Origin: JAKOQB01 sp036824465
GTDB taxonomy: Bacteria; Pseudomonadota; Gammaproteobacteria; Burkholderiales; Burkholderiaceae_F
Assembly (NCBI GenBank): GCA_036824465.1
Contig: DAITAC010000012.1
Coordinates: 1-60,901 of the forward strand
Length of the DNA stretch: 60,901 nt
Direction of reading: 5' to 3'
Shown: piece after piece, positions 1 through 10,766 of the stretch
Position numbering within the stretch: the stretch's first letter is position 1
Layout: every line of letters starts with the position of its first letter
The notes under the pieces: model-generated
Told to the model about the DNA's origin: nothing
What the model saw: the letters and a program-made list of their open reading frames with translations, nothing else
The model's database searches: none
Position numbers and translations under genes: made by a program

Positions 1-44
1 CGCGCGCAAGGTCGCAAGATCGATCAACCTGACAGGAGCAAACA

Positions 45-1115
45 ATGAGAATCATTCGTGCCGTGCTGGCGGCAACCGCCATCGCACTCGGCGTGGCCGG
101 GACGGCCGTCGCGCAGGAAAAGAAGCTGCGCCTGATCACCTGGGCCGATTATGTGCCGAAGGATGTGGTTGAACAGTTCAAGAAGGACACTGGCATCGAC
201 GTCGAGATCACGCTGTCGAACAACGAGGAGATGATTTCCAAGCTGCGCGCCACCGGCGGCGCCGGTTTCGATCTGGCGCAGCCATCGCAGGACCGCATCA
301 CCGGCCCGCAGCAGGAATTCGGCATCTACAAGCCGATCGACATGGCGAAGATCAAGACCGATCTATTCATCGCCTCAATGCTGGACGCGACGAAGAAGAA
401 CACCACGCTCGCCGGCAAGGTCTACGGCCTGCCGCACATCTGGGGCACCGACGGCCTCGTCGTCAACACCAAGGCGGCGCAGATGAGCGATTACGCGGAT
501 TTGTGCGATCCGAAGTTCAAGGGCAAGACGGCCGTGCGCCTGAAGCGCCCGACACTGATCGCGCTCGCGTTCGCCAGCGGCAAGGACCCGTTCGCGCTGT
601 ACGGCGACGCCAAGGCCTATACCGCGCTGATGGACGAAATGGGCAAGAAGCTCGCCGCATGCAAGGGCAACCTGAAGTTCTTCTGGGACAACAAGGACCA
701 GCTGCTCAACGGCATTCGCAGCGGCGAGATCGTGGGCGCAATGATGTGGGACACCGGCGGCTGGAAGCTGAACGGCGAGAAAGCGGAGATCGACTTCATC
801 GCGCCGAAGTCCGGCGCGCTCGGCTGGGTCGACACGTTTGCGCTGCCCGCCAAGGGGCGCAATGACGACGCGGCGTACGCGTGGATCAACTTCAACATGC
901 GGCCCGAGATCGCGGCCAAGGTTGCCGCATCGGCCGGTAACTTCACCGCATCGAAGGGCGCCGATCAGAAGATGACCGACGCGAAGCTGAAGGCCCAGTT
1001 CGCGAAGAGCTTCCCTGAGGCAGCGCTGAAGAACATCAAGTGGTATCCGGCGGTGCCCGCCGGGCTGGAGGAAATCGAGGGACGCATTCTCGATCGCGTG
1101 AAGGCCGCGAACTGA
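45..1115 (+). CDS. Periplasmic polyamine-type ABC transporter binding protein (PotD-like)
   Basis: This 356-residue protein is predicted to capture a small cationic solute, probably spermidine or putrescine, in the periplasm and deliver it to the permeases encoded downstream. A signal peptide occupies about residues 1-23 (basic start, hydrophobic core, cleavage after GTAVA). The mature part opens with LRLITWADYVP and runs through an SBP_bac_8-type fold of the family's usual length. The start ATG has an AGGAG-type ribosome binding site about 8 bases upstream. It is the first gene of a four-gene transporter cluster, and an intrinsic terminator follows it. The family assignment is solid, but the substrate is inferred: related proteins bind putrescine, spermidine or other amines. 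Only 44 bases lie upstream, so its promoter cannot be judged. Confidence 0.88.
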   Translation: MRIIRAVLAATAIALGVAGTAVAQEKKLRLITWADYVPKDVVEQFKKDTGIDVEITLSNNEEMISKLRATGGAGFDLAQPSQDRITGPQQEFGIYKPIDMAKIKTDLFIASMLDATKKNTTLAGKVYGLPHIWGTDGLVVNTKAAQMSDYADLCDPKFKGKTAVRLKRPTLIALAFASGKDPFALYGDAKAYTALMDEMGKKLAACKGNLKFFWDNKDQLLNGIRSGEIVGAMMWDTGGWKLNGEKAEIDFIAPKSGALGWVDTFALPAKGRNDDAAYAWINFNMRPEIAAKVAASAGNFTASKGADQKMTDAKLKAQFAKSFPEAALKNIKWYPAVPAGLEEIEGRILDRVKAAN

Positions 1116-1137
1116 CGGCATCAGCGCCACCGGCAGG

Positions 1138-1168
1138 ACGGCGCATCCTCCGGTGCGCCGTTTTTGTT
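1138..1168 (+). terminator. Intrinsic terminator / attenuator between binding-protein and ATPase genes
   Basis: A perfect 8-bp stem (ACGGCGCA at 1138-1145, TGCGCCGT at 1154-1161) with an 8-base loop is followed by a T run. It ends only a few bases before the ATG of the ATPase gene at 1174. It would let the binding protein be made in excess over the ATPase and permeases. The stem and T run are visible; partial read-through is inferred. Confidence 0.7.
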
Positions 1169-1173
1169 GACCG

Positions 1174-2274
1174 ATGAGCAACGACCTCGAAGTCGAGCGC
1201 GTCAGCAAGCGCTTCGGTACGCAACTTGCGGTCGCTGAACTGTCGTTCGAGGTGAAGCGCGGCAGCTTCTTCTCGATCCTCGGGCCATCGGGCTGCGGCA
1301 AGACCACGCTGCTGAGGATGATCGCCGGTTTCATCGCGCCCGATGGCGGCGAGATCCGCATCGGCGGCCGCTCGATGGCGGGCGTGGCGCCCAACCGCCG
1401 GCCGGTCAACATGGTGTTCCAGCATCTGGCGCTGTTTCCGATGATGTCGGTCGGCGACAACGTCGGCTATGGCCTTGCGCAGCGCAGCGTCCCGCGTGGC
1501 GAAATTCGAAACCGCGTGGACAGGATGCTGGCGCGCGTGGGCCTGCCCGGCGCGCAGGAAAAGCGTATCGATCAACTCTCCGGCGGGCAGAAACAGCGGG
1601 TCGCAATCGCACGCAGCCTGGTGCTGGAACCGACCCTGCTGCTGCTCGACGAGCCACTCGGCGCGCTGGATCTGAAGCTGCGCGAGCACATGAAGATCGA
1701 ACTGAAGCAGTTGCAGGCCGATTTCGGCACCACGTTCGTCTACATCACGCACGACCAGTCTGAGGCGCTGGTGCTGTCCGATCACGTCGCGGTGATGAAC
1801 GCCGGCCGATTCGAGCAGATCGGTTCGCCGCAGGAGCTGTACTACCAGCCGCGCTCGGCGTTCGTGGCCGGCTTTGTTGGTGCCAGCAATCGCTTCGCCG
1901 GACGCGTCGAGCGCGCCGATGGTTCGATCGTCTCGCTGCGCACTGAGCACGGGCTGAGCGTGCTTGCACACGCAACCGAACCACTTGCGCCGGGAGATCT
2001 GGCCGAGGCCTTCGTGCGCCCTGAGATGGCCACGCTCGCCCGCGCCGCGCAATCCGCCGAACTCGACACGATCGGTCAACGATTCGACGGGCGCGTAGCG
2101 AGCCTGTTGTTCGATGGCGCCAATTCGGCCGTCCTGGTGCGCGAGAACGCGAGCGGCACCGAGTTTCGCATTGCGTTGCCACAGAGCGGGCGCTTTGCCG
2201 ATCTGACCATGAACGAAGCCGTCAGCTTTGCCTTCGCGCCCGAGCGCGGGGTCGCATTCAAGGCCGCGCGCTGA
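1174..2274 (+). CDS. ABC transporter ATP-binding protein (PotA-like)
   Basis: This 366-residue cytoplasmic ATPase energises import through the two permeases that follow. Walker A is GPSGCGKTT at residues 37-45, the signature LSGGQ is near 135-139, Walker B (LLLLDEP) is near 155, and the H-loop histidine is in ITHDQ near 191. The C-terminal third after about residue 235 is the TOBE-type regulatory region of the polyamine/maltose (CUT1/POPT) ATPases. The permease gene starts 3 bases after its stop codon, so the two are probably coupled. No convincing ribosome binding site precedes its ATG, which sits directly behind a terminator hairpin. Confidence 0.9.
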   Translation: MSNDLEVERVSKRFGTQLAVAELSFEVKRGSFFSILGPSGCGKTTLLRMIAGFIAPDGGEIRIGGRSMAGVAPNRRPVNMVFQHLALFPMMSVGDNVGYGLAQRSVPRGEIRNRVDRMLARVGLPGAQEKRIDQLSGGQKQRVAIARSLVLEPTLLLLDEPLGALDLKLREHMKIELKQLQADFGTTFVYITHDQSEALVLSDHVAVMNAGRFEQIGSPQELYYQPRSAFVAGFVGASNRFAGRVERADGSIVSLRTEHGLSVLAHATEPLAPGDLAEAFVRPEMATLARAAQSAELDTIGQRFDGRVASLLFDGANSAVLVRENASGTEFRIALPQSGRFADLTMNEAVSFAFAPERGVAFKAAR

Positions 2275-2277
2275 CCC

Positions 2278-3192
2278 ATGCGTGCTCCGCGTGCCGCTGA
2301 CGTTGCCGCAACGGCCATCGATGCCGGAGCCATCAGTGCGTCGCGCCTCGCACTGCTGCTGTTGCTGGCGCCCGCACTGATCTGGCTGCTCGGACTGATC
2401 GTCGTCCCGCACATCGAACTGGCCGTGCTGTCGCTGCGCGCGCGCGTGGCACCACGCGAATACGAATTCAGCTTCAGGCAGTACCTGACCTTCATCGACG
2501 AGCCGCTGTATTGGCACACCTTCGTGCGCACGGCGGTGATGTCGATCGTCGCCACCGCATGCACGCTGCTCATCGCATTTCCAGCCGCCTGGTACATCGC
2601 CAAGGTCGCGCAGGGGCAACTCAAGTCGGTGCTGCTGATCCTGTGCCTGATTCCGTTCTGGGTCAGCGAAGCGGTGCGCACGCTGGGCTGGATGATCCTG
2701 CTGCGCGAGTCAGGCGTGGTGCCGCATCTGCTCGTCAACCTTGGGCTGGCATCCATTCCGCCCGAACTGCTGTATCACGACGCGACCATCCTGGTGGGGC
2801 TCGTCTACACCTCGATGCTGTTCATGGTGGTGCCGCTCGTCAATGCACTTGAAAACCTCGACGATGCGCTGATCGAGGCCGCGTACAACCTGGGCGGCAC
2901 CGGTTTCAACATCCTGCGTCGGATCGTGATCCCGCACGCAGCACCCGGCATCGCCGCCGGTGCGATCGTCGTCTTCATGCTGACGCTGGGCAACTATCTG
3001 ACACCCACGCTGCTCGGCGGCAAGAACTCGCTGTGGTTTACCGAGCAGATCTACACCCAGTTCATCACACGCTTCAACTGGGAACAGGGCGCGGCGTTCG
3101 GTTTTCTGCTGCTGATTCTTTCAACGTTGATCGTGTGGGCTGGGCTGACGTTGACCGGCCAGCGCTTCGGCGATGTGATGCGCCGCTCGTAG
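2278..3192 (+). CDS. ABC transporter permease 1 (PotB-like)
   Basis: This inner-membrane permease of 304 residues has about six predicted membrane segments, the first at roughly residues 20-45. The cytoplasmic EAA loop that docks on the ATPase reads EAAYNLGGTGFNILRR, followed by IPHAAPGI. The length matches PotB-type permeases. It lies between the ATPase gene (3-base gap) and the second permease (8-base gap). The two permeases should form a heterodimer. Confidence 0.88.
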   Translation: MRAPRAADVAATAIDAGAISASRLALLLLLAPALIWLLGLIVVPHIELAVLSLRARVAPREYEFSFRQYLTFIDEPLYWHTFVRTAVMSIVATACTLLIAFPAAWYIAKVAQGQLKSVLLILCLIPFWVSEAVRTLGWMILLRESGVVPHLLVNLGLASIPPELLYHDATILVGLVYTSMLFMVVPLVNALENLDDALIEAAYNLGGTGFNILRRIVIPHAAPGIAAGAIVVFMLTLGNYLTPTLLGGKNSLWFTEQIYTQFITRFNWEQGAAFGFLLLILSTLIVWAGLTLTGQRFGDVMRRS

Positions 3193-3200
3193 ACACGCAC

Positions 3201-4061
3201 GTGATTCCGTCTCTGCCCCGCTCACCTGTCACGCGCTACGGCGTTGTCACGTTCGTCGCGGCGTTCCTGGTCTTCCTCCTGGTTCCGCTCGCCGTGGTGG
3301 CGGTATTTGCTTTCAATGACGCCAGCTATCCGGCACCGCCGTGGCGCGGATTTACGCTCGACTGGTTCACCGGCGGCGCGGGCCGCGTTGGCCTGTTCGC
3401 CGATCGCCCGCTGCTCGCGAGCATCGGTACCAGCACGCTCGTCGCCTGCTGGGTCACCGTGCTGTCGGTGCTGGTGGGCACTGCCAACGCTTTCCTGCTC
3501 GAGCGAGTGCAGTTCCGCGGCAAGGGACTGCTATCGCTGGCGATGCTGGCGCCGCTGGTGATCCCCGGCGTAATCCTCGGCATCTCGATCCTCGCGTTCG
3601 CCAGCCGCCTGGCGCAACTGGCTGACGATCTGTGGGGACTCGAGCTGGAATTCCTGCGCCCCGGTCTGCCGCTCGTCGTGCTCGGGCAGTTTTCGTACAT
3701 CGTGTCGATTGCCACGCTGACGATCGCCGCGCGGCTGAAACGCTTCGACCTGACACTCGAAGAAGCGGCACTTAATCTGGGCGCGACGCGCGCACAGGTG
3801 CTGCGCACGATCACATTTCCCTACCTGCGCCCCACGCTGATCGGTTCGGCCGCGATCTCGTTCCTGATGAGCTTCGAGAACTTCAACACCACGCTGATGC
3901 TGGTCGGCTCCGATCCGCCGCTGACGGTGATGATGTACGGCCGCATGCGCGAGGGCGCCAGCCCCGTGCTCAATGCGGTGAGCCTGTTCCTGATGATCGC
4001 CTCTGCATTGCTGGCATTGGCACTGCTTCGGCGTGGGCCGAGCGCTTCCGCAACACCGTAG
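3201..4061 (+). CDS. ABC transporter permease 2 (PotC-like)
   Basis: This is the second inner-membrane permease of the polyamine-type importer, 286 residues from the chosen start. The frame is open further upstream, inside the preceding permease gene. The GTG at 3201 (MIPSLPRSP), 8 bases after the previous stop, gives the normal PotC length and places the first membrane helix near residues 13-33. The EAA motif is EEAALNLGATRAQVL, followed by FPYLRPT. It is the last gene of the cluster; the opposite-strand gene that follows ends at 4079, so the two genes converge. Confidence 0.87.
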   Translation: MIPSLPRSPVTRYGVVTFVAAFLVFLLVPLAVVAVFAFNDASYPAPPWRGFTLDWFTGGAGRVGLFADRPLLASIGTSTLVACWVTVLSVLVGTANAFLLERVQFRGKGLLSLAMLAPLVIPGVILGISILAFASRLAQLADDLWGLELEFLRPGLPLVVLGQFSYIVSIATLTIAARLKRFDLTLEEAALNLGATRAQVLRTITFPYLRPTLIGSAAISFLMSFENFNTTLMLVGSDPPLTVMMYGRMREGASPVLNAVSLFLMIASALLALALLRRGPSASATP

Positions 4062-4078
4062 CAGTTAAGCCGCGCACG

Positions 4079-4693
4079 TCAGCCACTGGGTGGCTCGTCA
4101 TCAGCATCCGGCCGACTCGATTCAGCACTCAGAAGCGCCCGTTTCCGTCGCTGCGGCGCGATGACCTGCGTATCGAACCAGCGCTTGAAATCAGCCGCCA
4201 CGCGATCCGTGCGGCGCTCCATCCACGCCTCCAATCCACGCTCGGTGAAGGCAAGAAGACGCGTGCCCGGCGCGATCGCCAGGCCATCGCGACCAACGAT
4301 CATGCGCACACGCTCCGGCGCGCGTGCGCGTCCGGTCAGGCCGAAGACATCATGTACATCATCGGCAGCGACCCAGTAATCATCGCCATCGAAAAACACG
4401 CGGATCTGGCGGCCGTCGAATTCGAAGTAGACGCCGTGCCATTCAGCCTGGGGTCGGGTCCGCGTCCAATGCCAGAAGGCGCGCGCGCCGCGCCACAACG
4501 GCCACAGCAGCCAAAGCGCCAGTGCGGGCGCGCCGAGCGCCCAGCCAATCATCGTTTCGCGGTCGTGCTCGCCTTCCCGCCACGCGAGCCACGCCATAAG
4601 CCCGCACATGGCAACCCATGCCAGCCAACCCCAGCGCACGAGGCGCGCGTCGGGGTCGTCCGCAAGGTGAGGAAGATGGGGACGCCGGGTCAT
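4079..4693 (-). CDS. Membrane-anchored protein with Bro-N-like domain
   Basis: This 204-residue protein of unknown role has two predicted membrane helices (about residues 20-38 and 50-68) and then a soluble domain. Residues about 94-185 read like a Bro-N domain, the module of phage and baculovirus antirepressors. Three blocks support this: RVFFDGDDYWVAADDV, then LLAFTERGLEAWM, then FKRWFDTQVIAPQRRK. They correspond to the family's 'WF-A-DV', 'L-E-GLY-L' and 'F-RWV--EVLP-IR' blocks. Bro-N domains normally bind DNA and are soluble, so membrane attachment is unusual. The tail is polar and acidic. It lies downstream of the RND pump on the same strand, 28 bases after its stop. The domain call is by eye and no function is claimed. 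Confidence 0.55.
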   Translation of the reverse strand: MTRRPHLPHLADDPDARLVRWGWLAWVAMCGLMAWLAWREGEHDRETMIGWALGAPALALWLLWPLWRGARAFWHWTRTRPQAEWHGVYFEFDGRQIRVFFDGDDYWVAADDVHDVFGLTGRARAPERVRMIVGRDGLAIAPGTRLLAFTERGLEAWMERRTDRVAADFKRWFDTQVIAPQRRKRALLSAESSRPDADDEPPSG

Positions 4694-4721
4694 GCCCCGA
4701 CTCTAGCGCCCCCAACGGCGC

Positions 4722-7700
4722 TTATCTTTCGCGGTCGGCCGGCTGATGCGTGAGCGCAGTCGCGCCGCCAACGGGTGCGCGGCGACCGAACCAGCGTTTC
4801 TCCCACGCATCGAGGTACGAGTAGATCACCGGCACTACGACCAAGGTCAGCAGGGTCGACGTGATCACGCCGCCGATGATCGCGCGTCCCATCGGCGCCT
4901 GCTGCTCAGCGCCTTCGCCGATCCCGATCGCGAGCGGCAACATGCCGAAGATCATCGCCGCGGTCGTCATCAGGATCGGCCGCAGCCGTGTCTGCCCGGC
5001 CGCAAGCAGGGAGTCGAACCGATTCAATCCCTTCTTCTGGCCCTGGTTGGCGAAGTCCACCAGCAAGATCGCGTTCTTCGTCACCAGCCCCATGAGAAAC
5101 ACGATCCCAATCATCGAGAAGATGTTCATCGTCGTATTCGTGACGAGCAAGGCCAGCATCACGCCGACGATCGACAGCGGCAGCGACGCCATGATCGCCA
5201 CCGGCTGGATGAAGCTGCCGAACTGCGAGGCGAGCACGATGTAGATGAAGATCACCGCAAGCGCAAGCGCACCGAAGATCGCAGCGCTCACCTCCTGCTG
5301 GTCCCTGATCTGGCCGCCGACGTCGAAGCGCAATCCCTGCGGCAACTGATACGACTTCACCAGTTCCTGCACCTCCTTGCCGGCATCGCCGGCCGGCCGG
5401 CCTTCGACATTGGCGAACAGCGCGACGCGCCGCTGCAGATCCTGGCGGCGGATGTTCTCCGGGTTGTAGGTGCGCTCGACGGTCGCAATCGCGCGGAGCG
5501 GCACGACTTCCGGTCCGCCGTCGGGCAGCGTGCGACCGGTCGCGATGTTGAGATTCGCGATGTCGTCGATCACCGTCCGGTTCACGCGCGGCAGTTGCGT
5601 GATGACCTCGTAATTCTGACCATCCGGCGCCAGCCAGTAGCCGGAGTTCTCGCCTCCGACCAGTGCTCGCAGCGTGCCGCCCAGTTGTGCGTGCGTGATG
5701 CCGTATTCGGCGGCGAGTTCGGGTTTCAGTCGCACCGCTAGTGCGGGCGTGCCTTCCTTCACCGACACATCGATGTCGGTCACGCCACGGATCTGCGCGA
5801 TCTTGCCCTTGAAGTCCGCCATCACCCGATTCATTTCAGCATCGTTATTGCCGAGCAGCGCGACATAGATCGCGCCTTGAAAGCCGACCGTCAGCTGCAC
5901 GCCCGGAATGCCGGCGACCCGTTTGCGGATCGCCTCTTCGATCTGCTTCTGCGAACGACTGCGCTCCGACCGCGGCACGAGCTTGAGATTGATACGACCA
6001 GTGTTCCTGGCGCCGTCGGTGCCGATGCTGGTATCGACTGATTCGATTTCCTTGAATTCGCGCAGCACTTCCTCGACCCGCTTGACGCGCTCATCCGCAT
6101 ATTCGAGGCTCGAGCCGACCGGCAACGTCAGTCGCACGCTGGTGAAGCTCTGATCGGCCTCGGGCATCAATTCTCCGCCGACAATGCCGGCGATCGGCAG
6201 GCTGAGAAGGAAGCTTGCGGTGGCAATCGCCAGCGTGGTCTTGCGTCGTGCAAGAGCCCATCGCAGCAACCGGTCATAAAGCTTGTGCCACGACTCGACC
6301 CAGCCGTCGAAAACCCGCAGCACGGGGCCGATCAGGCGCACGCCTTTCGCGCCCTGCGGCGGATCACGCCATACGGCCGACAGCATCGGATCGAGCGTGA
6401 AGCTGACGAACAGCGAGACCAGCACCGCGACCACAACCGTCATGCCGAACGGATAGAAGAACTTGCCGACGATGCCGCCCATGAATGCGATCGGCACGAA
6501 CACGGCGACGATCGAAAATGTCGTGGCCAGGACCGCCAGCCCGATCTCATCGGTGCCTTCGCGCGCCGCAATGTAGTGATCCTTGCCCATCTGGATATGG
6601 CGCACGATGTTCTCGCGCACCACGATCGCATCATCGATGAGAAGCCCGATGCAAAGCGAAAGCGCCATCAGCGTCATGTAGTTCAGTGTGAAACCAAGGG
6701 CGTAGATCGCGATAAAGGTGGCGATCACAGCGATCGGCAATGTGAGACCCGTGATCACCGTACTGCGCCACGAGCCCAGGAACAGGAACACGATCAGCAC
6801 GGTCAGAGCGGCACCTTCGAGGATCGTGGTCTTGACGTTGTTGACCGATTGCGCGACAAAGTCGGCCATCGCCCACATGAACTTCAGTTCCACGCCGGCG
6901 GGTAACTGCTTGCGGATGTCCTCGGCCGCCGCTTTCAGTTGGCTGCCCACCTGCACGATGTTGGCGTCCTGCGCCTTGAACACCCACACGCCAATCGCCG
7001 GCTGGCCGTCGATGCGTGTGAGCGACTGCCGCTCCGCCTCGCCGTCGACAACGTCGGCCACCTGCGACAGCAGGATCGGCGCGCCCGACCCCTTCTGCCG
7101 CGCAACGATGATCTTGCTGAAGTTTTCCGGCGACGACAGACGGCCGTCGACGCGCACGATCGCCTCGGACGTCAGATTTGAGATTGTGCCGACCGGCACG
7201 CTCACGTTCGCCGTGCGCAGCGCCTGCACGACCTGATCCACCGTCAGCCCGAACGCCGTCAGCTTGGCCGGATCAACGCGCGCCTGGATCTGCCGTGTGA
7301 CCGTGCCACCTAGATCCACCCGGCCCACGCCGTTGATGCGTTCAAAGCCCTTCTGCACGATCTGCTCTGCGATCAACGTCAGTTCACGCTGACTCCGGCC
7401 GCTGCCCAACAGCGCGAACGAGGCCACCGGCTGGTCATTCTCGGTTTCCGCGCGCCGGACGACCGGGTCCTTTGCATCGCGCGGGAAGGCCGCGCGGATC
7501 TGCGCCAGCTTGTCGCGCACCTCCTGCGTGGCACGCGTGATATCGACATCGAGGCGGAACTCGACCCAGGTCAGCGACCGACCCTCGTCTGAGCGAGACA
7601 GGATGCGCTTGACTCCGGCGACCGTATTGACCGCGTTCTCAACCGGCTTGGCCAGATCGTTCTCGACCTGCTCAGGCGATGCGCCCGGATAATTGATCCA

Positions 7701-7841
7701 GATCTGCACGCCGGGCGGGCTGATATCCGGCATCGGTTCCACACCAAGCCGCGCGTACGAGAACAGCCCCAGCACCGTGAGTGCGACCATCACCATGGTC
7801 GCGAACACAGGATGATTGATCGAGACGCGGGTCATCCACAT
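4722..7841 (-). CDS. RND (HAE1) multidrug efflux permease
   Basis: This is the inner-membrane proton-driven pump of a tripartite efflux system, 1039 residues, the normal AcrB/MexB-class size. The start MWMTRVSINHPVF at 7841 is preferred over an upstream in-frame ATG because AGGAAGAGGA lies just before it and the family begins with this N-terminal helix. The fourth membrane segment carries the adjacent aspartates of the proton relay (GLLIDDAIVVREN), typical of drug pumps of the HAE1 group. Two large periplasmic porter loops are present. The adaptor gene is 66 bases upstream in the same direction. No outer-membrane channel gene is in the window, so a TolC-type partner must be encoded elsewhere. 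The substrate is unknown. Confidence 0.92.
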   Translation of the reverse strand: MWMTRVSINHPVFATMVMVALTVLGLFSYARLGVEPMPDISPPGVQIWINYPGASPEQVENDLAKPVENAVNTVAGVKRILSRSDEGRSLTWVEFRLDVDITRATQEVRDKLAQIRAAFPRDAKDPVVRRAETENDQPVASFALLGSGRSQRELTLIAEQIVQKGFERINGVGRVDLGGTVTRQIQARVDPAKLTAFGLTVDQVVQALRTANVSVPVGTISNLTSEAIVRVDGRLSSPENFSKIIVARQKGSGAPILLSQVADVVDGEAERQSLTRIDGQPAIGVWVFKAQDANIVQVGSQLKAAAEDIRKQLPAGVELKFMWAMADFVAQSVNNVKTTILEGAALTVLIVFLFLGSWRSTVITGLTLPIAVIATFIAIYALGFTLNYMTLMALSLCIGLLIDDAIVVRENIVRHIQMGKDHYIAAREGTDEIGLAVLATTFSIVAVFVPIAFMGGIVGKFFYPFGMTVVVAVLVSLFVSFTLDPMLSAVWRDPPQGAKGVRLIGPVLRVFDGWVESWHKLYDRLLRWALARRKTTLAIATASFLLSLPIAGIVGGELMPEADQSFTSVRLTLPVGSSLEYADERVKRVEEVLREFKEIESVDTSIGTDGARNTGRINLKLVPRSERSRSQKQIEEAIRKRVAGIPGVQLTVGFQGAIYVALLGNNDAEMNRVMADFKGKIAQIRGVTDIDVSVKEGTPALAVRLKPELAAEYGITHAQLGGTLRALVGGENSGYWLAPDGQNYEVITQLPRVNRTVIDDIANLNIATGRTLPDGGPEVVPLRAIATVERTYNPENIRRQDLQRRVALFANVEGRPAGDAGKEVQELVKSYQLPQGLRFDVGGQIRDQQEVSAAIFGALALAVIFIYIVLASQFGSFIQPVAIMASLPLSIVGVMLALLVTNTTMNIFSMIGIVFLMGLVTKNAILLVDFANQGQKKGLNRFDSLLAAGQTRLRPILMTTAAMIFGMLPLAIGIGEGAEQQAPMGRAIIGGVITSTLLTLVVVPVIYSYLDAWEKRWFGRRAPVGGATALTHQPADRER

Positions 7842-7907
7842 GATGCTTGTCCTCTTCCTTGCGCGACCATCAGTCCCGAATGACGCATGGTCCGCTGGCA
7901 ACCGCGT

Positions 7908-9089
7908 TCAGTTTGCAGGCTGACTGCGCGGCACGTCCTTGTCCGCCACCTTTGACTCCGCAGTTCCGCTGACGACGCGTGCGGCGAGTCCGTCTCGCAG
8001 GTTGTCGAACTTGGTGGCAAGGACGCGATCCGCCGCGGCGAGCCCGCCGACGATCTCGACCAACTGCGCCCGTTCGTCGCGCCGGCCAAGCTCGACCAAG
8101 CGCCGCGCGAGCTTGCCGTCCGCGATGACCCAGACACTCGACTGGCCGGTATCGGTGCGGATCGCGGACAATGGCAGCGTCGCCACTTCACGATCGCTGC
8201 CGATGTGCATGCGAACGCGCGCAAACATACCGGCTTTCAGCAGCCAGTCCTGGTCGACAGGTTCGTTGCGAAGGCGAACGTACAAATGGATCGTGCGCGA
8301 CCCCGCCTCTGCGGCCGGATTGATGCGCTCGACGGAACCTGAAAACGTTCGCCCGGAAAGACCTTCAATTTCGATCTCGACGGACGCGCCACGTACAACC
8401 TGCGCGATATCTGACACGGGCGCCTGCGCCTGCACTTCAAGTTCGGAAAGATCAACGATCGCCAGCAGCGGCGCATCGAAGCCGACCTTTTCACCTGGCT
8501 GCACGTTGCGCTTGGCGACCTGGCCCGCGATCGGCGCACGCACCACGGCGTCCGCAAGCTGAAGCTGGATTTGCGCCATCTGGGCCTGTGCGGCCTCGAC
8601 CGCAGCGGCTTGTGCGCGATGTGCCGCGTCGGCCGTGTCGAACGCGTTCTGCGAAATGAAGTTCTGCTTGATCAATTGCGCATTGGCTTCGCGCGTGCGA
8701 TCGGACTGCGTCATCTGGGCACGAGCCGATTCCAGCGTGGCCACGCGTTCGGCCATCTGCGCACGCAGTTGCGACGTATCGAATTCAGCGACAACCTGGC
8801 CGGCGACGACGCGGTCGCCTTCGCGTACCAGCACGCGCTTGACTTCCGCCGAGAGTTTGGATCGCACGGTGGCTTGTGAAACCGCCTGTACATTGCCGGG
8901 GAACGACAGTTCGACTGACAGTTTGCGCGGCGCGACCTGAACCAGGTCGCGTGCGGTGAATTCGAGCGGAGGCACCTCCTTCTTGGTGGACTGATCTGAC
9001 TTGATGGTCTTCAACGCCACCGCGGCGGTACCGCCGCCGGCGACCAGAAGCGCCAGGCCGATCAGCAGCCAACGTGTCCGTCTTGTCAT
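7908..9089 (-). CDS. RND efflux periplasmic adaptor (membrane fusion protein)
   Basis: This periplasmic adaptor of 393 residues bridges the RND permease and an outer-membrane channel. The start MTRRTRWLL at 9089 has a GGGGGA ribosome binding site, unlike the in-frame ATG 33 bases upstream. The N-terminal hydrophobic helix (about residues 6-25) lacks a lipobox, suggesting a membrane anchor. A split biotinyl-lipoyl domain (around VRSKLSAEVKRVLV and VRAPIAGQVAKR) surrounds an alpha-helical coiled-coil hairpin, followed by beta-barrel and membrane-proximal domains. It is the first gene of the pump operon, and its promoter should lie in 9090-9284. Confidence 0.9.
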   Translation of the reverse strand: MTRRTRWLLIGLALLVAGGGTAAVALKTIKSDQSTKKEVPPLEFTARDLVQVAPRKLSVELSFPGNVQAVSQATVRSKLSAEVKRVLVREGDRVVAGQVVAEFDTSQLRAQMAERVATLESARAQMTQSDRTREANAQLIKQNFISQNAFDTADAAHRAQAAAVEAAQAQMAQIQLQLADAVVRAPIAGQVAKRNVQPGEKVGFDAPLLAIVDLSELEVQAQAPVSDIAQVVRGASVEIEIEGLSGRTFSGSVERINPAAEAGSRTIHLYVRLRNEPVDQDWLLKAGMFARVRMHIGSDREVATLPLSAIRTDTGQSSVWVIADGKLARRLVELGRRDERAQLVEIVGGLAAADRVLATKFDNLRDGLAARVVSGTAESKVADKDVPRSQPAN

Positions 9090-9284
9090 TGATCCCCCTT
9101 GCCCGATAAGGCAGCCGCTCACGCGGGCGAGCCGCCGATTGCATCAGTGGGCGCGATTATCGACGCGCTGACGGCGCCTGCGCTGTCTTTGCGACGAAAT
9201 GCGCACGCGAGCGATGGTTTGCAGTGTCAGCGGACGAACGCGCCTCCTCGTCCCGGCATGGCTGGCCTCGTGAACGGCTCTGTC

Positions 9285-10762
<1,478 letters not shown>

Positions 10763-10766
<4 letters not shown>

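Noticed and set aside
375..2619. Long minus-strand open frames opposite the polyamine-type transporter genes
   Set aside because: They are antisense to well-recognised genes, have Arg/Ala/His-rich shadow composition and match no domain.
4079..4693. Bro-N protein as evidence for a prophage
   Set aside because: No integrase, portal, terminase, tail or repressor gene is nearby, and the neighbours are chromosomal transport genes.
4704..4730. 6-bp stem near the RND gene stop (AGCGCC/GGCGCT)
   Set aside because: Short stem, and no T run on the strand of the pump operon. Too weak to call a terminator.
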